This document shows, one piece after another, positions 8,390 through 17,255 of a stretch of 64,000 nucleotides of DNA. The notes beneath the pieces were generated by a model. That model searched no databases and had not been told where the DNA came from. It worked only from the letters and a program-made list of their open reading frames with translations. Source of the DNA: Actinomadura sp. DC4. Its GTDB lineage: Bacteria > Actinomycetota > Actinomycetes > Streptosporangiales > Streptosporangiaceae. The stretch is taken from positions 396,736 to 460,735 of the forward strand of contig NZ_JAUEQY010000004.1 of assembly GCF_030406325.1 (NCBI RefSeq), in the 5' to 3' direction. Each line of letters opens with the position of its first letter. Position 1 is the stretch's first letter. Position numbers and translations under genes: made by a program.

Positions 8390-9655
8390 ATGCTGTCCAC
8401 CTCCCGACGGCGCGTGGGCCTGTTCGCCCTGGCCCTCGCGCTGGTCACCGGGTCGGGCGGCGCCGTCACGGCGGCGGCGAGCCCGCGGGTGCCTCTGGCC
8501 CCGCAGGCCGCCGCCGCTGCCGCGGCGTCGTTCACCGACGACTTCGACGGCGCCGCCGGCGCCGGTGTCGACTCGAGCAAATGGCGGTTCGAGACCGGCG
8601 ACAACGTCAGCAACCACGAGCGGCAGTACTACACGAGCGGTACGCACAACGCCGCCCTGGACGGCCAGGGACACCTGGTCATCACGGCACGGAAGGAGAA
8701 CCCCGCCAACTACCAGTGCTGGTACGGCACCTGCCAGTACACCTCGGCCCGGCTCAACACCGCGCAGACCTTCACCCAGGCGTACGGCCACTTCGAGACG
8801 CGGATGAAGATCCCGCGCGGCCAGGGCATGTGGCCCGCGTTCTGGATGCTCGGCAACGACATCGGCAGTGTCGGCTGGCCGAACAGCGGTGAGGTCGACA
8901 TCATGGAGAACGTCGGCTTCGAGCCGGGCTCCGTCCACGGCACGATCCATGGGCCGGGTTACTCCGGCAGCGCCGGCATCGGCGCCGGCTACTCACTGCC
9001 GAACGGCCAGGCCTTCGCCGACGCGTTCCACACGTTCGCGGTCGACTGGGCGCCGAACTCCATCAAGTGGTCGGTGGACGGCAACGTCTACGAGACCCGG
9101 ACCCCGGCCGACCTGAACGGCAACCGCTGGGTGTTCGACCACCCGTTCTACCTGCTGATGAACCTCGCCGTCGGCGGGTACTGGCCGGGCGACCCGGACG
9201 GCTCCACCAGCTTCCCGCAGCAGCTCGTCGTGGACTACGTGCACGTCACGACCAGCGCGGGCGGGGGCGGCGGCACCGGTGGCGCGATCACCGGGTACGG
9301 CGGCAAGTGCGTCGACGTCAACGCGGCGAGCACGGCGAACGGCACCGCGATCCAGCTCTATGACTGCAACGGGTCCGCCGCCCAGCAGTGGACCGTGGGA
9401 TCGGACGGCACGCTCAGGGCCCTCGGCAAGTGCCTGGACCTGACCGCGGCCGGTACCGCCAACGGCACGCAGGCGCAGCTGTACGACTGCAACGGCACGG
9501 GCGCGCAGAAATGGCAGGCGGGCTCCAACGGCTCGCTGGTGAACCCGGCGTCGGGACGGTGCCTGGACGCGACCGGCCCGAGTTCGGCCAACGGCACCCG
9601 GCTGCAGATCTGGGACTGCGCCGGAAGCGCCAACCAGAAGTGGACGCTTCCCTGA
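8390..9655 (+). CDS. Secreted GH16 endo-beta-1,3-glucanase (laminarinase-like) with ricin lectin
   Basis: This 421-aa protein has an N-terminal signal peptide and Ala-rich segment to about residue 47. A GH16 jelly roll follows, in which GEVDIMENVG contains nucleophile Glu168, Asp170 and acid/base Glu173. RMKIPRGQGMWPAFWMLG and HTFAVDWAPNSIKWSVDG are typical of bacterial laminarinases. A short Gly linker joins a ricin-type beta-trefoil from about residue 298. It probably cleaves beta-1,3-glucan outside the cell, with the lectin anchoring it to polysaccharide. It is the last gene of the exoenzyme group, 17 nt after the chitinase and before a perfect hairpin terminator. Start ATG 8390 gives a canonical signal sequence. 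Confidence 0.9.
   Translation: MLSTSRRRVGLFALALALVTGSGGAVTAAASPRVPLAPQAAAAAAASFTDDFDGAAGAGVDSSKWRFETGDNVSNHERQYYTSGTHNAALDGQGHLVITARKENPANYQCWYGTCQYTSARLNTAQTFTQAYGHFETRMKIPRGQGMWPAFWMLGNDIGSVGWPNSGEVDIMENVGFEPGSVHGTIHGPGYSGSAGIGAGYSLPNGQAFADAFHTFAVDWAPNSIKWSVDGNVYETRTPADLNGNRWVFDHPFYLLMNLAVGGYWPGDPDGSTSFPQQLVVDYVHVTTSAGGGGGTGGAITGYGGKCVDVNAASTANGTAIQLYDCNGSAAQQWTVGSDGTLRALGKCLDLTAAGTANGTQAQLYDCNGTGAQKWQAGSNGSLVNPASGRCLDATGPSSANGTRLQIWDCAGSANQKWTLP
9284..9652 (+). repeat. Ricin-type lectin module, copy 3
   Basis: Third copy of the shared lectin-coding repeat, with the 49-nt identical segment at 9351-9399. The adjacent catalytic domains are unrelated, so the similarity is confined to this module. 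Confidence 0.85.
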
Positions 9656-9681
9656 TCGGAGCGTTCTGACGATCGGCGCAT

Positions 9682-9721
9682 CCAGGGCCGGTACCCGCAT
9701 ACCCGCAGGTACCGGCCCTGG
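9682..9721 (+). terminator. Hairpin terminator of the exoenzyme operon
   Basis: CCAGGGCCGGTACC (9682-9695) pairs perfectly over 14 bp with 9708-9721 around a 12-nt loop, 27 nt after the GH16 stop. No U-tract follows. Confidence 0.8.
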
Positions 9722-9831
9722 TCACGCGTGCGTCGGCGGCGCCACGGGTATGCCTTTGGAGGGACGAAAGCCGCACTTGGGGGCGCTTGGGGCATTGCGC
9801 GCGTCTCCCTGGAGCTGACGGGGGGCGATCG

Positions 9832-10821
9832 TTGAAGGCGGCGCGGGCGTATCCGATCACCGAGCACACCACCGACCTGCGGGTGGAGTACGTCGAGGAC
9901 CCCACACCCGGCGCCGGAGAGGTGCTCGTACAGGTCACCGCCGCCGGCGTGACGCCGTGGGACCACACCGCCGCCACCGGCGCCGCGGCCGGCCCGCTGA
10001 TCCTCGGCAACGAGGGAGCGGGCATCGTCGCCGCCGACCCCGCGGGGCGCTGGGCGCCCGGCACCCGCGTCATGTTCTTCGCCGGATCCGGCGAGACGAG
10101 CGGCCGCGGCACGATGGCGGAGTTCGCCGTCATCCCCGAACCCAACCTGGCCGAGATCCCGATCCACGTGGCCGACGAGGTGGCCGCGGCCGTGCCGATC
10201 GCCTACCTCACGGCCGTTCTCGCCCTGCGGCTCGGCGGGTTCTCACCCGGCGCGCGCGTCTTCGCCCCCGCCATCGGGGGCAGCGTCGGCAACGCGACCG
10301 TCCAGCTCGCCCGCGCGCTCGGCGCCCGCGTGGTGGCCGGCGGCGCCGGCAGCACGGCCAAGGCCGAGGCGGTACGCGCGGCGCCGTGGGCGCGGGGGAT
10401 CACGGTGGTCGACCTCGAACGCGGACGGCTGAGCGAGGGACTCGGGGACGGCTTCGGCGACGGGATCGACCTGGCCGTGGACGGCGTCGGCGGCGCCGTG
10501 ACCGCGCAGATCGCCGAGGCGCTGGCCACCGGCGGCCGGATCGTGCTGGTCGGCCACTCCGGCGGCGGGGTGGCGCACGTGCCGATCGGCGAGGTCGTAC
10601 GACGGCGCGCCAGCCTGCACGGGTTCTCCCTGCCCTCGGTCACCCCCGAGCAGTCGCGCCTCGCCTGGTCGACCATCACCGAACTGCTGGTCGGCGAGCG
10701 GATCCACCCGGTCATCGACTCGATCTTCCCCCTGGACGCCGCGGGCGAGGCCATCCGCCACCTGGTCGAGGACCGGCCGATCGGAAAGGTCGTGATCACC
10801 GACCTGTCCCGCACGCGGTGA
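9832..10821 (+). CDS. Zinc-less medium-chain oxidoreductase (quinone reductase type)
   Basis: This 329-aa enzyme lacks the zinc-binding Cys and GHE motifs of the dehydrogenase at the window start. It fits the NADPH:quinone oxidoreductase branch: N-terminal GroES-like fold, then a Rossmann fold with GGSVGNATVQLARALGARVV near residues 145-165. TTG 9832 is chosen because GGGGGG lies 5 nt upstream and the protein then begins MKAARAYPI, typical of the family. An in-frame start at 9787 would add an unlikely extension. It probably reduces a quinone or enone with NADPH. It faces an ECF41 sigma gene, and oxidoreductases are frequent ECF41 neighbours. Substrate is unknown. Confidence 0.8.
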   Translation: MKAARAYPITEHTTDLRVEYVEDPTPGAGEVLVQVTAAGVTPWDHTAATGAAAGPLILGNEGAGIVAADPAGRWAPGTRVMFFAGSGETSGRGTMAEFAVIPEPNLAEIPIHVADEVAAAVPIAYLTAVLALRLGGFSPGARVFAPAIGGSVGNATVQLARALGARVVAGGAGSTAKAEAVRAAPWARGITVVDLERGRLSEGLGDGFGDGIDLAVDGVGGAVTAQIAEALATGGRIVLVGHSGGGVAHVPIGEVVRRRASLHGFSLPSVTPEQSRLAWSTITELLVGERIHPVIDSIFPLDAAGEAIRHLVEDRPIGKVVITDLSRTR

Positions 10822-11075
10822 GCCGGCGGCCGCCCCTACCCGCTCGGATCGGAGCGGAGGGTGGGCGGCGCGTCCGCCCCGTCTTCTGGCCGCCTCGCAG
10901 GGTAAAGAACATCTACACCGACTCAGTGGAGTGTCAGGGCGTACGGCAGCCATGGTCCGCGTGGAACGACCGCCGCCAGGTCGAGCGTCGTGACGAGCCC
11001 ATCGCTCGTACGGGAGTCGCTGGTCCGCGTGACCGCCGACCGCGAGCACCGTCCTCCGGCGAACCATCCGACGTC

Positions 11076-12053
11076 TCAGCGGCCCGGGGGTTCCTCCTCT
11101 CCGCGCCTGTCCAACCGGCCGCCCGTCGTCCAGCGACGGAGTTTCTCGGGGTTGCGCACCACCCAGATGCGGGTGATCCGGTCGCCCGCGACCTCGAACG
11201 CGAACACCGTCACGGTGACGCCGCCCTGCTGGGCCACCAGACCGGGCTGACCGTTGACCGTACGCTCCAGGAACGTCATGTCGCCGGGCCTGCGGCGGGC
11301 GAGTTCGGCCCAGGCGTGCGCGATCCGCTCGCCGCCCTCGATGGGGTGCAGGAAGGTCGTGGCGAGGCCGCCGCCGTCGGCGACCGCCGTCGCGCCGGGG
11401 TCGAGCAGGCCGATCAGGGCCTCGATGTCCTTGGCCTCCCACGCCCGCTTGAAGTCCCTGACGACGCCCGCGCGCTGGGCCGCCGGAGTCGCGGAGGGCC
11501 GCGCGGCCCGGACGCGGCGGCGGGCGGAGGAGGCCAGCTGGCGGCAGGCCGCCGGCGTACGGCCGACGATCTCGGCCACTTCGGCGAAGGAGTGGGAGAA
11601 GACGTCGTGGAGGACGAACGCGACGCGTTCGGCCGGGGTCATGGATTCGAGCACGACCAAGAAGGCCAGGTTGACCGACTCGTCCAGGGTGACCTGGTCG
11701 GCCGGGTCGGCGGTGGCGCCGCCGGGCGGCCCGGTCTCGGGCAGCGGCTCGGGGATCCACTCGCCCACGTAGGTCTCCCGCCGGACCCGGGCGGAGCCGA
11801 GCAGGTTGAGGCAGACGCGGCCGGCGACCGTCGTCAGCCAGGCGCCGGGGGAGCGGATGGCGTCCCGCTGGTGCGGCGACATGGCGTACCAGCGGGTGTA
11901 GGTCTCCTGGACGGCGTCCTCGGCCTCGGCCAGGGAGCCCATGAGCCGGTAGGCGATGTTGAGCAGCTGACGCCGCTCGCTCATGATCGCGTCCAGGGGG
12001 TCGGGCCGGTCCCCGCCTGAGCCGACGGCCTCCGGTCCGGATGGGGTGGTCAT
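11076..12053 (-). CDS. ECF41-type RNA polymerase sigma factor with SnoaL-like C-terminal domain
   Basis: This 325-aa protein has sigma regions 2 and 4 (residues about 23-180), then a SnoaL-like domain (about 195-310). All three ECF41 hallmarks are visible: WIPEP at 99-103, DGGG at 226-229 and NPEKL at 301-305. In characterised ECF41 proteins the C-terminal domain controls activity in place of an anti-sigma factor. None is seen here. The ATG at 12053 (MTTPSGPEAV) is chosen; the frame stays open much further upstream but there it overlaps the divergent LUD gene. It shares a 157-bp control region with that gene. ECF41 factors usually drive their own promoter and that of a neighbour, so the LUD gene or the facing oxidoreductase are candidates. 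Confidence 0.92.
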   Translation of the reverse strand: MTTPSGPEAVGSGGDRPDPLDAIMSERRQLLNIAYRLMGSLAEAEDAVQETYTRWYAMSPHQRDAIRSPGAWLTTVAGRVCLNLLGSARVRRETYVGEWIPEPLPETGPPGGATADPADQVTLDESVNLAFLVVLESMTPAERVAFVLHDVFSHSFAEVAEIVGRTPAACRQLASSARRRVRAARPSATPAAQRAGVVRDFKRAWEAKDIEALIGLLDPGATAVADGGGLATTFLHPIEGGERIAHAWAELARRRPGDMTFLERTVNGQPGLVAQQGGVTVTVFAFEVAGDRITRIWVVRNPEKLRRWTTGGRLDRRGEEEPPGR

Positions 12054-12109
12054 GGTGCCGGCGGCTCCCTCCGTCGCGTCTGCCCTCACCGGTCCGACAA
12101 GACGGCACC

Positions 12110-12146
12110 CCGGAATGTGAGGCCGGAGTGCCGCCTCACATTCCGG
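12110..12146. promoter_or_regulatory. Perfect 14-bp inverted repeat between divergent ECF41 and LUD genes
   Basis: CCGGAATGTGAGGC at 12110-12123 is repeated inverted at 12133-12146 with a 9-nt spacer. It lies 57 nt from the sigma start and 64 nt from the LUD start. It could be an operator or a pair of facing promoters. It does not exactly match the ECF41 promoter motif I recall (TGTCACA and CGTC). Confidence 0.6.
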
Positions 12147-12210
12147 AGGGCCGTGCTGTCGAACCCGCTGAGACCAATACACCATCTGGACGAGCAGGCC
12201 AGGAGTCACC

Positions 12211-12831
12211 ATGACCGCCTTGACAGCATTCGCCGACCCGGCGCCCGCGCAGCGCCTGGAGCGGGCGGCCGCCGCGCTGACCGCGCACGGCTTCACCGCC
12301 GAGATCCTCGATGACGCCGCCGCCGCGCGTACCCGCGTCAGAGATCTGATTCCGGAGGGCGCCAGTGTGTTCACCGGGGCCAGTGAGACGCTCCGCCTGT
12401 CCGGCATCGACGCGGACATCAACACCGGCGGGCGGTACCGCGCCATCAAGCCACGGGTCCTGGCCATGGACCGCGTCAGCGGCGCCGACGACATCCGGCG
12501 GCTGCTCGCCGGCCCCGACGTCATCGTGGGCAGCGTCGCGGCGCTCACCGAGACCGGCTCCCTCGTGATCGCCTCGGGCAGCGGAAGCCAGTTGCCCGGC
12601 TACGCCGGCGGCGCCGCCCGCGCGATCTGGGTCGTCGGCGCGCAGAAGGTGGTGCCCGACCTGGACACCGCGCTGCGGCGCGTCGAGGACCACTGCCTCC
12701 CGCTGGAGAGCGCCCGTACCCAGGAGGTCCACGGGTGGCCCAGCGCCGTCAACCGCCTTCTCGTCCTCAACGCCGAGCACCACCCCGGGCGCGGCACCGT
12801 CCTGCTGCTCCGCGAGGCCATCGGATTCTGA
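12211..12831 (+). CDS. LUD-domain protein (LutC/DUF162 family)
   Basis: This 206-aa protein matches the LUD fold of the LutB/LutC lactate-utilisation and YkgG families. ASVFTGASETLRLSGI, the central GSVAALTETGSLVIASG and the C-terminal VVGAQKVVPDLDTAL are characteristic. Single-domain LUD proteins without LutA/LutB neighbours occur widely in actinobacteria and have no settled function. An AGGAGTCACC ribosome site precedes ATG 12211. The gene is divergent from the ECF41 sigma gene and ends 7 bp before the convergent histidine kinase. Regulation by that sigma factor is plausible but unproven. Confidence 0.8.
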   Translation: MTALTAFADPAPAQRLERAAAALTAHGFTAEILDDAAAARTRVRDLIPEGASVFTGASETLRLSGIDADINTGGRYRAIKPRVLAMDRVSGADDIRRLLAGPDVIVGSVAALTETGSLVIASGSGSQLPGYAGGAARAIWVVGAQKVVPDLDTALRRVEDHCLPLESARTQEVHGWPSAVNRLLVLNAEHHPGRGTVLLLREAIGF

Positions 12832-12838
12832 CCCTGCG

Positions 12839-14689
12839 CTATCCCGCGATCGGGAGTTCGACCAGCAACGACGTGCCCTTCTCGGCCGGGCTCGTGACCG
12901 AGAGCCGGCCGCCGAGCGCCTCGACGCGGTCCGTGAGGCCGATCAGCCCCGACCCGTGCGCGGGGTCGGCCCCGCCGATGCCGTCGTCGCGCACCGACAG
13001 CCGGACGACCCCGTCGGCCGCCGTCAGGCAGACGTGCACCACGGAGGCGTGCGCGTGCTTGGTGGCGTTCGTCAGCGCCTCGGACACGATGTAGTAGACG
13101 GTCACCTCGAAGCGCTGCGCGAGCCGCGCGCACCCCGACACGTCGATCTCGACCGGGATCGCCGAGCGGCGCGCGAGCACCGCGAGCGCCGGCCGCAGAC
13201 CGCCCTTGGAGAGGATGGCCGGATGCAGGCCCCGGGAGATCTCCTGCAGGTCCGCGACCGCCTCGTCCAGGGACTCGGCCGTGTCCGCGAACTGGTGGCG
13301 CAGCCTCTCCAGCTCCGGCGGGACCGTGCTCGCGGCACCGCGCAGCTCGAGACCGAGGGAGACCAGGCGCTGCTGGATCCCGTCGTGCAGGTCGCGCTCG
13401 ATCCGGCGGCGCGTCTCGTCCGCGGCGGCGACGACGCGGGCCCGCGAGGCCCGCAGGTCGGCACCGCCCTGGGCGTTGGCGATGGCGGCCGCGGCGAGCT
13501 CGGTGAACTCCAGCATGCGCGCCTCGGTGTCGGGCGGCGGCTGCTCGGCCGTACTCGAGGAGATGACGGCCACCCCCCACAGGGACCGGCCGACCACGAT
13601 GGGGCAGCCGACGGAGGAGACGACACCCCGCGCGCGCAGCGTGGCCATGAGCGGGCCCGCGCCCAAGTACGCGCTGACGCGTCCGGGCGCTCCCGTACGG
13701 GAGACGAGTTCGGAGACGGTTCCGCGCTCCAGCGTCCAGCGTGAGCCGACCGGCATCGTGGCGTCGAGGTCGGTGCGGTTGTTCCACTTGCCGACGGTCA
13801 CCGCCGTGGCGGCCGGCTCGTACCGTACGACGATGGTGTGCATCGCGCCGAGGAGCAGCCCCATCTCACGGGCGACCGCCTCGAAGACCTCGGCGGGCGG
13901 GGCGGCGTGCGCGACCAGCGTCGCCAGGCGGCGCAGCGCGGCCTGCTCGTCGGCGACGCGGGCGAGCTCGTCCCGGCTGTCGCGCAGGGCGCAGGCGACC
14001 CGTTCGCGCTCGCGCGCGGCGTCCAGCAGCACCTCCAGCGAGGGCACCACCCTGTCCCGCAGCCGCTGCATGACCGGCCGCGGAAGGCCGGTGGGCACGC
14101 GAAGCGTCGCCGGCGCGTCGTCGCCGTGCAGCGGGAACGCCACGTGCCGGTCGTCGGAGAGGATCACGCCGGGTTCGATCGTGGCCCCGGGGATCTTGAG
14201 CGCCTGCGCCAGCCGCCGGGCGGTGGAGGGCAGCGCCGTGCCCGGTTCGGGCGCCCGCAGCAGGAGACGGGCCAGCTCGGCGGACAGGTTCGCCTCCTCG
14301 CGCGCCTCCACCGCCACCCACAGCAGCCGGGACACCTGGGCGAGCGCGGAGGCCAGCAGCGCGAGCGCCATGAAGACTCCGAGGATCGCCAGGTCCGCCC
14401 ACCGCGTGAACCGCATGCTCCCGCCGGGCGAGATGAGGAAGAAGCCGAAGACGACCGTGCTCGCCGCGGCCATGAGGAGGCCGGGCGTGAGGCCCCAGAC
14501 GGAGGCGACGAGCAGGAGGCCCGGCAGGTAGACCGCGCCGAGGGACTGGGCCGGCGTGTACGCGGAGACGAGGGCGCCGACGGCCGTCGCGAGGGTCAGG
14601 CACAGCGCCGCCACGACGAGTCCGGAAGCCTGCGACGGCCGGCACGGGCGTGGTGGCGTGAGCGGCAAGGATCGGCGCATACCACACAT
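12839..14689 (-). CDS. Membrane sensor histidine kinase, NarL/DesK type, orphan
   Basis: This kinase (616 aa from ATG 14689; the frame is open to 14710) starts with about four hydrophobic segments (residues about 20-120, DUF4118/KdpD-like). A coiled linker and a GAF domain follow, with SVGCPIVVGRSLWGVAVI. The HisKA_3 dimerisation region contains RRRIERDLHDGIQQRL, whose His is the phosphoacceptor. A HATPase domain shows SEALTNATKHA and DDGIGGADPAHGSGL. ATG 14689 has an AGGA 9 nt upstream. No response regulator gene lies in the window, so its partner is elsewhere. It probably senses a small molecule or redox change through GAF. The signal cannot be deduced. Confidence 0.88.
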   Translation of the reverse strand: MCGMRRSLPLTPPRPCRPSQASGLVVAALCLTLATAVGALVSAYTPAQSLGAVYLPGLLLVASVWGLTPGLLMAAASTVVFGFFLISPGGSMRFTRWADLAILGVFMALALLASALAQVSRLLWVAVEAREEANLSAELARLLLRAPEPGTALPSTARRLAQALKIPGATIEPGVILSDDRHVAFPLHGDDAPATLRVPTGLPRPVMQRLRDRVVPSLEVLLDAARERERVACALRDSRDELARVADEQAALRRLATLVAHAAPPAEVFEAVAREMGLLLGAMHTIVVRYEPAATAVTVGKWNNRTDLDATMPVGSRWTLERGTVSELVSRTGAPGRVSAYLGAGPLMATLRARGVVSSVGCPIVVGRSLWGVAVISSSTAEQPPPDTEARMLEFTELAAAAIANAQGGADLRASRARVVAAADETRRRIERDLHDGIQQRLVSLGLELRGAASTVPPELERLRHQFADTAESLDEAVADLQEISRGLHPAILSKGGLRPALAVLARRSAIPVEIDVSGCARLAQRFEVTVYYIVSEALTNATKHAHASVVHVCLTAADGVVRLSVRDDGIGGADPAHGSGLIGLTDRVEALGGRLSVTSPAEKGTSLLVELPIAG

Positions 14690-14742
14690 TACCGCCGGTC
14701 CTGCGCGCATCAGCGCAGGTCAAGCCCCGTACGGGGCCGCCG

Positions 14743-15009
14743 TCAGCTCGGGACGATCGCGGCGAGGCGCGCCTTCACGTCCTTGGCGCTGGGATTGGTC
14801 ACCGCGGTGCCGTCCGGGAACACGACGACCGGCACGGTCTGGTTGCCGCCGTTCACGTTCTCGACGAACGCGGCGGCGGCCGGGTCGCGCTCGATGTCGA
14901 TCTCGACCATCTCGATCCCGTCGCGGGCGAGCTGGGTCTTCAGCCGCCTGCAGAAGCCACACCAGGTCGTGGTGTACATCGTGAGCTCACCCGTCGTGGG
15001 CGTGGTCAT
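14743..15009 (-). CDS. mrx1: Mycoredoxin (glutaredoxin-like)
   Basis: This 88-aa thioredoxin-fold protein has the redox motif CGFC at residues 17-20 in MYTTTWCGFCRRLK, with NQTVPVVVFPDGT as the cis-Pro loop. Mycobacterial mycoredoxin-1 has CGYC in the same context and reduces mycothiol mixed disulfides. This fits actinobacteria, which use mycothiol. ATG 15009 gives the normal family length; the frame runs further but that part overlaps uvrD2. It is divergent from uvrD2, the same pairing as Rv3198A/Rv3198c in M. tuberculosis as I remember it. A GC palindrome (14724-14737) downstream may help termination. Confidence 0.88.
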   Translation of the reverse strand: MTTPTTGELTMYTTTWCGFCRRLKTQLARDGIEMVEIDIERDPAAAAFVENVNGGNQTVPVVVFPDGTAVTNPSAKDVKARLAAIVPS

Positions 15010-15142
15010 GACTCTCCCCGGGTCCGTCTGCGGACTGTCGATCAGCGCAACACCGGGCCGTCGCGTCGCATTCCCTCGGCGGGGATGGGGCGCGAGCGTC
15101 CGACGGTACTGAGAGGATGAGCGCTCCGTGGAAGGAGGGGCG

Positions 15143-17221
15143 ATGGAGGCGGATGAGATCCTCGCCGGGCTCGACCCGGAGCAACGTGAGGTCGCCGAGG
15201 CCACGCGCGGGCCGGTATGCGTGCTGGCAGGCGCGGGTACGGGCAAGACGCGCGCGATCACCCACCGCATCGCGTACGCGGTGCTCACCGGGGTGGTCTC
15301 TCCCCAGCGCGTGCTCGCTGTGACGTTCACCACGCGCGCCGCGGGCGAGCTGCGCGGGCGCCTCCGGCAGCTCGGCGCGCCCGGCGTGCAGGCGCGGACG
15401 TTCCACGCCGCGGCCTACAAACAGCTGCACTACTTCTGGCCGAAGGTCATCGGCGGCGAGCCGCCCCGGCTGGTCGAGTCCAAGCTCGGCCTGGTCGCGG
15501 AGGCGGCGCGGTCCTGCCGCCTGTCGTTCGGCCGTACGGAGCTGCGCGACGCCGCCGCCGAGGTCGAGTGGGCCAAGGTCACCCAGACCCGCCCGGAGGA
15601 GTACGTCACGGCCGCGGGCAAGGCCGGGCGCACGCCGCCCGCCGAGGCGGCCGACATGGCGCGCGTCTACGAGGCGTACGAGCACCTGCGCCGCGACCGC
15701 AACCTGCTCGACTTCGAGGGCATGCTGGAGCTCACCGCCGCGATCTTCACCGAGCACCAGGAGGTCGCGAACCAGTTCCGCGACCAATACCGCCACTTCG
15801 TCGTCGACGAGTACCAGGACGTCAACCCGCTGCAGAAGCTCCTGCTCGACACCTGGCTCGGCGAGCGCCGTGACCTGTGCGTCGTCGGCGACCCCAACCA
15901 GACGATCTACTCCTTCACCGGCGCCAGCCCCTCCTACCTGCTGAACTTCACGATCGAGCATCCCGAGGCCAAGGTCGTCAAGCTCGTCCGCGACTACCGT
16001 TCGACGCCGCAGGTGGTCGGGCTCGCCAACGACGTGCTGGCGCAGGCGCGAGGCGAGACGCGCCGCCACCGCCTGGAGCTGGTCGCGCAGCGCCCCACCG
16101 GGCCCGCGCCGGCCTTCCACGAGTACGACGACGAGGTGGCCGAGGCCGAGGCCGTGGCCAAGCGCATCCGCGAGCTCCTCGACGAGGGAGTGCCGGCCCG
16201 CGAGATCGCGGTGCTCTTCCGCATCAACGCCCAGTCCGAGCCGTATGAGCAGGCCTTCGCCGACTTCGGCATCCCCTACGTCGTGAAGGGCGCCGAGCGC
16301 TTCTTCGAACGCGCGGAGGTACGCCAGGCGGTGGTGCTGCTGCGCGGCGCCGCGCGCTCGGCCGGCGACGAGCCGCTCGTCCGCGCCGTACGCGACGTTC
16401 TGGCGAGCACCGGTCTCACCGACCAGGCGCCGGAGGGACGCGGCGCGGCACGCGAGCGCTGGGAGTCGCTGGCCGCGCTGGCCCAGCTCGCCGAGGACGT
16501 CGCCGCCGACCGGCCGTCCGCGGGCCTGCGGGAGTTCGTGGCGGAGCTGGAGGAGCGGGCCGGCGCCCAGCACGCGCCGACGCTCGAAGGCGTGACGCTC
16601 GCGACCCTGCACACCGCCAAGGGCCTGGAGTGGGACGCGGTCTTCCTCGCCGGGCTGGTCGAGGGCACGCTGCCGATCATCTACGCGGAGAAGAGCCCGG
16701 ACCAGATCGAGGAGGAACGCCGGCTGCTGTACGTCGGGGTGACCCGCGCACGGGAGTTCCTGACGCTGTCGTGGGCGCTGTCGCGTTCTCCCGGGGGCCG
16801 CAAGGGCCGGCGCCGTTCGCGCTTTCTCGACGGGCTGGCGCCGCAGAGTGCGGGTCCGCCGCGCGTCGACCGTACGAAACGCCGCTCCGCCGCGTCGGGC
16901 CCGCAGCCGTGCCGGGTCTGCGCTCGGCCGCTGATGGCGGCGATCGAGCGCAAGCTGGGCCGCTGCGAGAGCTGCCCGGCCGACTACGACGAGGAACTCC
17001 TGACCCGCATGAAGGACTGGCGGGTGGCGACGTCGAAGCGGCAGAAGGTCCCGGCCTACGTCGTGTTCACCGACGCGACCCTCCAGGCGATCGCCGAGCG
17101 CGCGCCGTCGTCGGACGCGGAGCTGGCGGCCATCCCGGGAGTCGGCGCGGTGAAACTCGACCGCTACGGCGCGGAGGTGCTGGCCCTGTGCCGAGGCGAG
17201 ACGCTCGACCTGGTTGACTGA
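15143..17221 (+). CDS. uvrD2: ATP-dependent DNA helicase UvrD2
   Basis: This 692-aa superfamily-1 helicase has Walker A LAGAGTGKT (Lys35), Walker B VVDEYQDVNPLQ, motif III GDPNQTIYSF and motif V TLHTAKGLEWDAVF. Motif VI is RRLLYVGVTRA. A four-Cys zinc motif (CRVC then CESC near residues 590-615) links to a C-terminal HRDC domain ending with AAIPGVGAVKLDRYG. This layout is diagnostic of UvrD2, an actinobacterial 3'-5' helicase in DNA repair that is essential in mycobacteria. ATG 15143 is preferred over GTG 15128 because GAAGGAGG lies between them at ribosome-site spacing. It is a conserved core gene next to mycoredoxin. Confidence 0.95.
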   Translation: MEADEILAGLDPEQREVAEATRGPVCVLAGAGTGKTRAITHRIAYAVLTGVVSPQRVLAVTFTTRAAGELRGRLRQLGAPGVQARTFHAAAYKQLHYFWPKVIGGEPPRLVESKLGLVAEAARSCRLSFGRTELRDAAAEVEWAKVTQTRPEEYVTAAGKAGRTPPAEAADMARVYEAYEHLRRDRNLLDFEGMLELTAAIFTEHQEVANQFRDQYRHFVVDEYQDVNPLQKLLLDTWLGERRDLCVVGDPNQTIYSFTGASPSYLLNFTIEHPEAKVVKLVRDYRSTPQVVGLANDVLAQARGETRRHRLELVAQRPTGPAPAFHEYDDEVAEAEAVAKRIRELLDEGVPAREIAVLFRINAQSEPYEQAFADFGIPYVVKGAERFFERAEVRQAVVLLRGAARSAGDEPLVRAVRDVLASTGLTDQAPEGRGAARERWESLAALAQLAEDVAADRPSAGLREFVAELEERAGAQHAPTLEGVTLATLHTAKGLEWDAVFLAGLVEGTLPIIYAEKSPDQIEEERRLLYVGVTRAREFLTLSWALSRSPGGRKGRRRSRFLDGLAPQSAGPPRVDRTKRRSAASGPQPCRVCARPLMAAIERKLGRCESCPADYDEELLTRMKDWRVATSKRQKVPAYVVFTDATLQAIAERAPSSDAELAAIPGVGAVKLDRYGAEVLALCRGETLDLVD

Positions 17222-17255
17222 TGGACCCGGTCACTTTCAGTAGGGATTGTCACGA

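Noticed and set aside
9351..9399. Identical 49-nt segments as insertion-sequence ends
   Set aside because: They are coding parts of lectin modules in the same frame; no transposase or terminal inverted repeats are present.
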